From assembly GCA_038207625.1 (NCBI GenBank), contig JBBQZO010000004.1, forward strand, positions 186,001-250,000: DNA of 64,000 bases, read 5' to 3'. The stretch is from JBBQZO01 sp038207625. GTDB lineage: Bacteria > Pseudomonadota > Gammaproteobacteria > Burkholderiales > Burkholderiaceae_D. The position numbers were made by a program, and so were the translations under genes. This document shows positions 42,207 through 49,285 of the stretch, piece after piece (within the stretch, counting starts at the first letter, position 1; every line of letters starts with the position of its first letter). A model generated the notes under the pieces. It made no database searches and had not been told where the DNA came from. It worked only from the letters and a program-made list of their open reading frames with translations.

Positions 42207-43910
42207 TTACCTGGCCAAATAACAGTACAGCAGGAACAGATTGGCCAGCAGCGACAGCAGTGCGACGGCGCGCCACACGGCCCCCGGGTTGCGCCTGGCC
42301 AGCGGCGCGGGCGCCGGCGCGGCCAGCGGGCGGCTGGCGCCGCGCTCGAGCGCCAGCAGGAATTCCTCGGCCGTCTCGAAGCGCTCGCACGGGTCGCAGG
42401 CCAGCGCCTTGTGCAGCACGTTCTCCAGCCACAGCGGCAGGTCGGGCCGGTAGCGGCTGGCCGGCGCAGCCGCACCGAAGCGGGGACGCTGGAACGCTTC
42501 GATTTCGCCGTGCGGGTAGTGGCGCGTGAGGATCAAGTACAGCGTGACGCCGGCCGCGTACAGATCGCTCTGGACGGTGGCGGGCGCGTTGTCGAACTGC
42601 TCGGGCGCCAGGAACGACGGCGTGCCCGCCTGCGGCGCGCTGTTGTCGTCGGCCGTCATGCCCGATTGCGCCAGTCCCACGTCGAGCAGGCGCAGCTGGC
42701 CGTCCTCACCGAGATGCACATTGGCCGGCTTGACGTCGCGGTGGATGATCGAGCGCCGGTGCAGCGCGCCGAGCGCGCGCACCAGTTGTTCGCCGTGTGC
42801 CAGCACCTCGGGCACGGTGAAGTGGTGGCCCGCGTCGAGCAGTTGCTGCAGGCTGTGGCCGGCGTGCCAGGTCGACAAATAATACAGATAGCTGCGCTGC
42901 GCCGGCGTGATCACCTGCGGGAAGAAGCGCGCCACCACGCGCCGCGCCAGCCATTCTTCGTGCGCGAAAGCGGTGCGTTCATGCACATCATTGGCGCGTT
43001 CCGGGCGCAGTGTCTTGAGCACTAGCTGGCGCGGGTCGCCATCCGGTCCGCACACCCGGTACAGCATCGTCGTTGGCGACGTGTGGATCAGCTCACCGAC
43101 CGTGTAGCCGTCGATCTGCTGGCCCACATGCAGTCGGGGCGGCACCGGCAGGTCCTGCATGCAGGACAGGCTGTCGCGCAAATCCTGCTCCGGCAGCTGC
43201 GTCACCTGCAGCACCAGCGCGGAGAGGTTGTCGCGGCTGCCGGCGGCCAGCGCGCCGTCAAGCAGCGCGTTGGCGCAGGCGTCGGCATCCAGGCCGCCCT
43301 GGGCCAGCTGGGTCAGGTGAAAGCCCAGATCGTATTGGGTGATCGCGGCCCACAGGCCGTCGCTGGCCAGCAGAAAAATGTCGCCCCGCGCCAGCGGTCC
43401 CATGCCGGTATCGATCGTCAAGTGGGTGTCGAGTCCGATCGCGCGCGTGAGCACATGCTGCATTTCGGGCCGGTCCCACACATGGTCACTGGTCAGGCGT
43501 GTGAGTGCGCCGGCGCGCAGCAGGTACAGGCGCGTGTCGCCCACGTGCGCAAAGTGATAAAAGCCGCCGCGCAGCACCACGCAGGTCAACGTGCTGGCCA
43601 TGCCGGCCAGCTCCGAGCGTACCGTGCCTTGTTGATGAACCCAGCTGTTGGTCGCCTTGAGCACCCGCTCCAGCGCCTGCGTCACGCTCCACGTATCGGG
43701 TGTGGCGTAGTAGTCGGTGAGCAGGCCGCGCACCGCGTACTCGGACGCTTCACGCCCGCCCTCATTGCCGGAGACGCCGTCGGCGACGGCGGCCAGCAAA
43801 CCCTTGGTCGACAGTTCGGGCTGATTGGGCGTGACCATGCCGACGAAGTCTTCGTTGCGGTCGCGCAGACCGGTGCGGGTGGCGTGGGCGGCGTTGACGA
43901 GGAGGCTCAT
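42207..43910 (-). CDS. PP2C phosphatase / Ser-Thr kinase fusion with C-terminal membrane anchor
   Basis: A 567-residue bifunctional protein. The PP2C-type phosphatase occupies about residues 1-240 (TRTGLRDRNEDFVG, VADGVSGNEGGREAS, FAHVGDTRLYLLR, LLASDGLW, GSRDNLSALVL; metal-binding aspartates present). A Hanks-type kinase follows, about 265-530, with VIK-like Lys in LVLKTLRPE, catalytic loop IIHRDVKPANVHL and metal loop LLDVGLAQ (DVG instead of DFG). The glycine loop is degenerate (GELIHTSPTTMLYRV). A single membrane helix ends the protein (AVALLSLLANLFLLYCYLA). In Pseudomonas a like gene lies between nirB and nasA genes; here it borders the nitrate genes, so it probably tunes nitrate assimilation. 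Confidence 0.9.
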   Translation of the reverse strand: MSLLVNAAHATRTGLRDRNEDFVGMVTPNQPELSTKGLLAAVADGVSGNEGGREASEYAVRGLLTDYYATPDTWSVTQALERVLKATNSWVHQQGTVRSELAGMASTLTCVVLRGGFYHFAHVGDTRLYLLRAGALTRLTSDHVWDRPEMQHVLTRAIGLDTHLTIDTGMGPLARGDIFLLASDGLWAAITQYDLGFHLTQLAQGGLDADACANALLDGALAAGSRDNLSALVLQVTQLPEQDLRDSLSCMQDLPVPPRLHVGQQIDGYTVGELIHTSPTTMLYRVCGPDGDPRQLVLKTLRPERANDVHERTAFAHEEWLARRVVARFFPQVITPAQRSYLYYLSTWHAGHSLQQLLDAGHHFTVPEVLAHGEQLVRALGALHRRSIIHRDVKPANVHLGEDGQLRLLDVGLAQSGMTADDNSAPQAGTPSFLAPEQFDNAPATVQSDLYAAGVTLYLILTRHYPHGEIEAFQRPRFGAAAPASRYRPDLPLWLENVLHKALACDPCERFETAEEFLLALERGASRPLAAPAPAPLARRNPGAVWRAVALLSLLANLFLLYCYLAR

Positions 43911-44042
43911 GGCGCGATTCTAATCCGAATGGTTGATGCCGGGGTAAGGGCGCTGGCAGCGCGCGCCATCATCAGCGCGGCCCGGTTCGCCGGCACTTGC
44001 GCGCAAGCGAGGTGTTGTAAAAATCCATCAGCGCATGTGGCC

Positions 44043-44064
44043 ATAACGGATGTAATATCGTTAT
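44043..44064. promoter_or_regulatory. Candidate operator dyad
   Basis: ATAACG-N10-CGTTAT, a perfect 6-bp dyad in the AT-rich gap between the divergent kinase and PEP-CTERM genes. No regulator is assigned. Confidence 0.3.
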
Positions 44065-44213
44065 TGCAGTACTGACACTGCAAGCCGGCCACGCCGATGC
44101 TTCCCACCTCGCGCGCAAGCGCTGCTCACTTCGTTGACGCTGTTTCCATCTTCTTCTGTCCGACCAGGTCGGGTCTTCGCTGTTCCAATTGCACGCATGT
44201 TTTGGAGTCGCAT

Positions 44214-44903
44214 ATGAAAATGAGTTGGCGGTCTCTTTCCAAGTTTTCTCTCTCCGCAACACTGGTGGCGGGCGCGCTCGTCTGTCCGTCGATCAGCCTT
44301 GGCGCGCCTGCCATCGGCGCCATCTACAGTCCGGTGGCGGCGCAAATCGACCTGGGCGGTCCTGGCTTTGGCAGCATCGACGACACTTTCAATCAAAGTG
44401 GTCTGGAGCACGGCTTTACCAGCGGCGCGAGCAATTTTGCGAGCTACAATCCTGCCAGTGTGCTGCACACCATCCTGTTCTCGGGCGCTGAATGGTTCAG
44501 CAACCAAGGCACTAGCCACGCGATCGTCACCTATGACCTTGGCGCTATTATCGGCATCGACAAACTCGCGCTGTGGAACGAGGAATCGTCCGGCATCGGC
44601 CGGCTGAACCTGTTGACGTCCTCCGACGGGGTTCACTTCAGCATGCTGGCCGCCGGCCTGGTGCCGACCAATTGGCCGCTTGCGCCGTACGCGGCCGACG
44701 TGTTCTCGTTCGGTGCTGTCACCGCGCGCTACGTGCGCTTCGACATGTCGGGATGCCCGCAGCCGAACACCGGCAGTTTCGCCGCCTGCGCCATCGGCGA
44801 GGTGGCGTTCGAAGTGGCCAGTGTGCCCGAACCGTCGAACGGCGCGCTGATGGTGGGCGGTCTGGGCCTGCTTGGCCTGATGCGCAGGCGCCGCGCCGTT
44901 TAG
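44214..44903 (+). CDS. PEP-CTERM sorting domain protein with discoidin-like domain
   Basis: A 229-residue exported protein. Signal peptide (MKMSWRSLSKFSLSATLVAGALVCPSISLG), a middle part with the F5/8-type (discoidin) pattern SHAIVTYDLGAIIGIDKLALWNEES ... YVRFDMSGC, and a C-terminal VPEP motif, hydrophobic helix (GALMVGGLGLLGLM) and RRRR tail. This is the PEP-CTERM/exosortase signal of exopolysaccharide-making betaproteobacteria. It would be processed by an exosortase encoded elsewhere. TTTGGAG precedes ATG 44214. It interrupts the nitrate gene block without obvious link to it. Confidence 0.88.
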   Translation: MKMSWRSLSKFSLSATLVAGALVCPSISLGAPAIGAIYSPVAAQIDLGGPGFGSIDDTFNQSGLEHGFTSGASNFASYNPASVLHTILFSGAEWFSNQGTSHAIVTYDLGAIIGIDKLALWNEESSGIGRLNLLTSSDGVHFSMLAAGLVPTNWPLAPYAADVFSFGAVTARYVRFDMSGCPQPNTGSFAACAIGEVAFEVASVPEPSNGALMVGGLGLLGLMRRRRAV

Positions 44904-44951
44904 CAGCGCGTCCCGGTCCTCGTCGATGGCGCGCGCGCACACGGTCACCGC

Positions 44952-46166
44952 CTAGACGCGCGCGCTGGTCATCGCCGCGCTGCCCCAGGTGGTGCGCCAG
45001 CGCGCCTTGACCGTCGACAGGCCCAACAGCGCAACCACCGCCAACGAGGCGAACAGCATCAGGCCGATCTGGTAGCTGCCCGTCATCTGGCGCGACACGC
45101 CCAGGCTGGACGCGAGGTAGAAGCCGCCGACCCCGCCGGCCATGCCGACCAGGCCCGTCATCACGCCGATCTCCTTGCGAAAACGCTGCGGCACCAGCTG
45201 GAACACGGCGCCGTTGCCTGTGCCCAGCGCCAGCATCGCCACCACGAACACGCAAGCGGCGGCGCCGGCCGACTGCATCCCGGTGCTGGCCACGAACAGC
45301 GCGGCAGCCGCGACGGCGTACATGATCGACAGCGTCTTGATGCCGCCCATGCGGTCGGCCAGGCGCCCGCCCATCGGGCGCACCAGCGAGCCGGCGAACA
45401 CGCAGCCGGCCGTCAGGTAGCCGGCCGTCACGGGGGAGACGCCGTACTGGCTGTTGAAGTAGATCGTCAGCGACGAGGCCAGTCCGGAGAAACCGCCGAA
45501 GGTGACGCTGTAGAAGAACATGAACCACCACGCGTCCTTGTCCTTGAGCACCGTCAGGTATTCAGGCAGCGACTTGGGCGCCGGCGCCGAGGGTGCGTCC
45601 TTGGCCATCGTGAGGTAGACCACGAAGGCGATCCCCAGCGGAATCAGGCACAGGCCGAACACGTTCTGCCAGCCGAAGGCGATCGCCAGCGCCGGTGCGA
45701 ACAGGGCGGCAAATGCAGTGCCCGAATTGCCCGCCCCGGCGATGCCCAGCGCGGTGCCCTGGTGCTCGGGCGGATACCAGCGCGAGGCCAGCGGCAGGGC
45801 GACGGCGAACGCGGCGCCGGCCACACCCAGGATCACGCCCAGCGCCAGCAGGCTCGAATAGTTGTGCAGGTCGCCCTTCCAGGCCCACAGCATGCCCAGC
45901 ATGACAATCACCTGACCGATCATGCCGGCCTTCTTCGGTTTCAAATGGTCGACCAGGACGCCCATCACGATACGCAGCAGCGCGCCGGCCAGCAGCGGCA
46001 GCGCCACCATCAAACCTTTTTCGGCCGGCGACAGGGCCAGGTCCTTCGAAATCTGCACGGCCAGCGGGCCGAGGATCACCCACACCATGAAGCTCAGGTC
46101 GAAGTAGAAGAAGGCGGCGAACAGCGTGGGCAGGTGCCCGGCTTTCCAGAACGAGGTTTTTTGCAT
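44952..46166 (-). CDS. NarK/NasA-type nitrate/nitrite MFS transporter
   Basis: A 404-residue major-facilitator protein with twelve helices. Nitrate signature motifs are present: the first in GAGNSGTAFAALFAPALAIAFGWQNVFG (about residues 135-165), the second in GMAGGVGGFYLASSLG (about 335-350), plus RIVMGVLVDHLKPKKAG. It moves nitrate and/or nitrite through the inner membrane and is a second uptake route besides nrtABD. A perfect sigma-54 promoter lies 40-54 bp upstream of its ATG, divergent from nirB with an NtrC-type site between them. Confidence 0.92.
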   Translation of the reverse strand: MQKTSFWKAGHLPTLFAAFFYFDLSFMVWVILGPLAVQISKDLALSPAEKGLMVALPLLAGALLRIVMGVLVDHLKPKKAGMIGQVIVMLGMLWAWKGDLHNYSSLLALGVILGVAGAAFAVALPLASRWYPPEHQGTALGIAGAGNSGTAFAALFAPALAIAFGWQNVFGLCLIPLGIAFVVYLTMAKDAPSAPAPKSLPEYLTVLKDKDAWWFMFFYSVTFGGFSGLASSLTIYFNSQYGVSPVTAGYLTAGCVFAGSLVRPMGGRLADRMGGIKTLSIMYAVAAAALFVASTGMQSAGAAACVFVVAMLALGTGNGAVFQLVPQRFRKEIGVMTGLVGMAGGVGGFYLASSLGVSRQMTGSYQIGLMLFASLAVVALLGLSTVKARWRTTWGSAAMTSARV

Positions 46167-46205
46167 GATGTCTCCTGAAGTGCGATTGACGTTGAGCTGC
46201 TCAAT

Positions 46206-46220
46206 GCAAGCGCCGTGCCA
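46206..46220 (-). promoter_or_regulatory. Sigma-54 promoter of the NarK-type transporter gene
   Basis: On the minus strand TGGCACG-GCGC-TTGCA is a full match to the consensus TGGCACG-N4-TTGCW. Start expected near 46195, about 29 bp before the ATG at 46166. Confidence 0.82.
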
Positions 46221-46283
46221 CCGCGCCTCGCCCTGTGCGCGGCCAGCGTGCGCGGACGAGCTGCACCAGGAAATCTAGCCGGC

Positions 46284-46298
46284 GCACTGCGACGGTGC
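46284..46298. promoter_or_regulatory. NtrC-type site shared by divergent promoters
   Basis: GCAC-TGCGACG-GTGC matches GCAC-N7-GTGC exactly. Its centre is about 96 bp upstream of the predicted transporter start and about 108 bp upstream of the predicted nirB start, both normal enhancer distances. Confidence 0.7.
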
Positions 46299-46372
46299 GC
46301 ACCGCGCCGACACGTCGCATGCACCGGGCGTTCGACTTGCCTGCAGTGCGCCGCACGCCCCGGCGCGCACGC

Positions 46373-46388
46373 TGGCATCGGTTTTGCT
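46373..46388 (+). promoter_or_regulatory. Sigma-54 promoter of nirBD-nasA
   Basis: TGGCAT-CGGTT-TTGCT keeps GG and GC with exact spacing (one change from TGGCAC). Start expected near 46399, 24 bp before the nirB ATG. Confidence 0.75.
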
Positions 46389-46422
46389 TAGGTAGCGCTA
46401 AGGACAATCGACGGAGGCCGCA

Positions 46423-48861
46423 ATGAAGAAGATGAAATTAGTAATGGTGGGGAACGGCATGGCCGGTGTGCGTACGCTCGAAGAGCTGCGCAAGATCGCG
46501 CCGGACCTGTATGACATCACCGTGTTCGGCGCCGAGCCCTACGCCAACTACAACCGCATCCTGCTCTCGCCGGTGCTGGCCGGCGAGCAGACCGTCAAGG
46601 ACATCATGCTCAACGATGTCGACTGGTACGAAGAGAACGACATCACGCTGCACCTGGGTAAAAAGATCGTCAAGGTCGACCGCGTCAAGCGCATCGTCAT
46701 CGCCGACGATGGCACCACGGCCGAATACGACCGCCTGTTGATGGCCACCGGCTCGAACGCGTTCATGCTGCCGGTGCCGGGCAAGGACTTGAAAGGCGTG
46801 ATCGCCTACCGCGACATCTACGACACCAACACCATGATCGCGGCGGCCGAAAAGCACACCCACGCGGTGGTCATCGGCGGCGGCCTGCTCGGTCTGGAAG
46901 CGGCCAACGGCCTGAAACTGCGCGGCATGGACGTGACGGTGGTGCACCTGCCGGGCTGGCTGATGGAGCGCCAGCTCGACCCGGTGGCCGGCAAGATGCT
47001 GCAAAAGTCGCTGGAAGACCGCGGCCTGAAATTCCTGCTGGCGAAAAACACCAAACAGATCATCGGCGACGAACACGGCCAGGCCCAGAGGCTTGAATTC
47101 ACCGACGGCGAGATCATCCCCGCCCAGCTGATCGTGATGGCCGTCGGCATCCGCCCCAACACCGAACTGGCCGAATCGTGCGGCCTGCACTGCAATCGCG
47201 GCATCGTCGTCAACGACACCATGCAAACGTTCGACCCGCGCATTTACTCGGTGGGCGAATGCGTCAACCATCGCGGCACCGTGTACGGCCTGGTCGCGCC
47301 GCTGTTCGAAATGGCCAAGGTGTGCGCCAACCATCTGGCCAACTACGGCATCGGCGCCTACAAGGGTTCGGTCACCTCGACCAAGCTGAAAGTGACCGGC
47401 ATCGACCTGTTCTCGGCCGGCGAATTCATGGGCGGCGAGGGCACCGAAGAAATCGTGTTGTCGGACCCGATAGGGGGCGTCTACAAGCGCCTCGTCATCA
47501 AGGACGACAAGCTGATCGGCGCCTGCCTGTACGGCGACACGGTCGACGGCAGCTGGTATTTCAAGCTGCTGCGCGAAGGCAAAAGCGTGGGCGAAATCCG
47601 CGACTCGCTGATGTTCGGCGAAGCCAACACGGGCCGCCCCGGCGACGTCGGCCACGAAGGCTTCACGATGGCCGCCGCCATGCCCGACACGGCCGAAGTG
47701 TGCGGCTGCAACGGCGTGTGCAAGGGCACCATCGTCAAGGCGATCAAGGAACAGGGCTTGTTCACGCTCGACGACGTGCGCAAGCACACCAAGGCCTCGG
47801 CTTCGTGCGGTTCATGCACCGGGCTGGTCGAACAGATTCTGATGTTTACCGCCGGGGGCGACTATTCGCAGTCGGCCAAGGCCAAGCCGATGTGCGCCTG
47901 CACCGACGTCACGCACCAGGAAGCGCGCGAGGCGATCCGCGCCGAAAAACTGCTGACGGTGGCCTCGGCGATGGAGTTCATGGCATGGCGCACGCCCAAC
48001 GGCTGCGCGTCCTGCCGCCCGGCGCTGAACTACTACCTGATCTCGACCTGGCCGAACCTGGCCAAGGACGATCCGCAGTCGCGCTTCATCAACGAGCGCG
48101 CGCACGCCAACATCCAGAAGGACGGCACCTACTCGGTGATTCCGCGCATGTGGGGCGGCATGACCACCGCCAACGACCTGCGCCGCATCGCCGACGTCGT
48201 CGACAAGTACGCGATCCCGTCGGTGAAGGTGACCGGCGGCCAGCGCATCGACCTGCTGGGCGTCAAAAAAGAGGACTTGCGCGGTGTCTGGCAAGACCTG
48301 GGCATGCCCAGCGGACTGGCGTATGCGAAGGGGCTGCGCACGGTGAAGACCTGCGTGGGCAGCGAGTGGTGCCGGTTCGGCACCCAGGATTCGACGCTGA
48401 TGGGCCAGCAACTGGAGCGCGAACTGTGCCTGATGTACGCGCCGCACAAGGTCAAGATCGCCGTGTCGGGCTGTCCGCGCAACTGCGCCGAGGCCGGCAT
48501 CAAGGACGTCGGCGTGATCGGTGTTGATTCGGGTTGGGAGATCTACGTGGGCGGCAACGGCGGCATCAAGACCGAAGTGGCGCAGTTCCTCGTCAAGCTC
48601 AAAACCCACGACGAAGTGATGGAGTACTGCGGCGCTTTCCTGGAGCTGTATCGCAGCGAAGGGTGGTATCTGGAGCGCACCGTGCATTACCTGGCGCGGG
48701 TCGGCCTGGAGCATGTGAAGAAACGGGTGGTCGAGGACGGCGCCAACCGGCGTGCGCTGTACCAGCAACTGCGCACGGCGCTGGCCGGCCAGCCGGACCC
48801 TTGGCACCAGTCGGAACAGGCGATGGTCGACACGCGCCAGTTCGCGCCACTGACGGCATAA
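46423..48861 (+). CDS. nirB: Assimilatory nitrite reductase large subunit NirB
   Basis: An 812-residue NAD(P)H-dependent enzyme reducing nitrite to ammonia in the cytoplasm. Domains in order: FAD/NAD oxidoreductase (1 to about 310; VVIGGGLLGLEAANGLKLRG); two BFD-like [2Fe-2S] domains (cysteines about 426-465, CGCNG...CGSC, and about 490-530, CACTD...CASC); a ferredoxin-reductase half domain (about 555-620); and the siroheme/[4Fe-4S] site with CVGSEWC (about 643-649) and CPRNC (about 683-687). All ligand cysteines are present. It heads nirB-nirD-nasA (16 bp to nirD) behind a sigma-54 promoter. Siroheme needs CobA, encoded at 60.9 kb. Confidence 0.97.
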   Translation: MKKMKLVMVGNGMAGVRTLEELRKIAPDLYDITVFGAEPYANYNRILLSPVLAGEQTVKDIMLNDVDWYEENDITLHLGKKIVKVDRVKRIVIADDGTTAEYDRLLMATGSNAFMLPVPGKDLKGVIAYRDIYDTNTMIAAAEKHTHAVVIGGGLLGLEAANGLKLRGMDVTVVHLPGWLMERQLDPVAGKMLQKSLEDRGLKFLLAKNTKQIIGDEHGQAQRLEFTDGEIIPAQLIVMAVGIRPNTELAESCGLHCNRGIVVNDTMQTFDPRIYSVGECVNHRGTVYGLVAPLFEMAKVCANHLANYGIGAYKGSVTSTKLKVTGIDLFSAGEFMGGEGTEEIVLSDPIGGVYKRLVIKDDKLIGACLYGDTVDGSWYFKLLREGKSVGEIRDSLMFGEANTGRPGDVGHEGFTMAAAMPDTAEVCGCNGVCKGTIVKAIKEQGLFTLDDVRKHTKASASCGSCTGLVEQILMFTAGGDYSQSAKAKPMCACTDVTHQEAREAIRAEKLLTVASAMEFMAWRTPNGCASCRPALNYYLISTWPNLAKDDPQSRFINERAHANIQKDGTYSVIPRMWGGMTTANDLRRIADVVDKYAIPSVKVTGGQRIDLLGVKKEDLRGVWQDLGMPSGLAYAKGLRTVKTCVGSEWCRFGTQDSTLMGQQLERELCLMYAPHKVKIAVSGCPRNCAEAGIKDVGVIGVDSGWEIYVGGNGGIKTEVAQFLVKLKTHDEVMEYCGAFLELYRSEGWYLERTVHYLARVGLEHVKKRVVEDGANRRALYQQLRTALAGQPDPWHQSEQAMVDTRQFAPLTA

Positions 48862-48877
48862 CGAGAAGGAGCACGAG

Positions 48878-49285
48878 ATGACACAACAATGGAAATTGAT
48901 CTGCAAAGTGACCGATATCCCGGTGCTGGGCGCGCGCGTGGTGCAGCGCGGTCTGGCGTGGCAGGAGTTGCCCAGCGTGGCGGTGTTTCGCAACAGCGAA
49001 GACAAGATCTTCGCGCTGCTGGACCGCTGTCCGCACAAGGGCGGCCCGCTGTCGCAGGGCATCGTGTTCGGCGAAAAGGTCGCCTGTCCTTTGCATAACT
49101 GGAACATCGCGCTCGACAGCGGCTGCGCCACCGCGCCCGACGTCGGCTGCGCCAAGTCGTATTCCGTCAAGGTTGAAAACGGCAACGTGTTCCTCGACCT
49201 GGTCGAATTGAACGCGCCCGCCTCGCGCGCCGAGCAGGCGCTGGCCGGTACCTTCGCGCTGACCCGCCACATCGAGGCGGCATGA
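48878..49285 (+). CDS. nirD: Nitrite reductase small subunit NirD
   Basis: A 135-residue Rieske-fold subunit of NirBD. Unlike E. coli NirD, which lacks the cluster ligands, this one keeps a complete Rieske set: CPHKGGPLSQG and CPLHNW (C-x-H then C-x2-H, residues about 50-74), so it may carry a [2Fe-2S] centre. GAGAAGGAG gives a strong ribosome site. It overlaps nasA by four bases (ATGA). Confidence 0.95.
   Translation: MTQQWKLICKVTDIPVLGARVVQRGLAWQELPSVAVFRNSEDKIFALLDRCPHKGGPLSQGIVFGEKVACPLHNWNIALDSGCATAPDVGCAKSYSVKVENGNVFLDLVELNAPASRAEQALAGTFALTRHIEAA

Noticed and set aside
47178..48527. Second plus-strand frame within nirB
   Set aside because: Arg/His-rich alternative frame inside a fully conserved gene.
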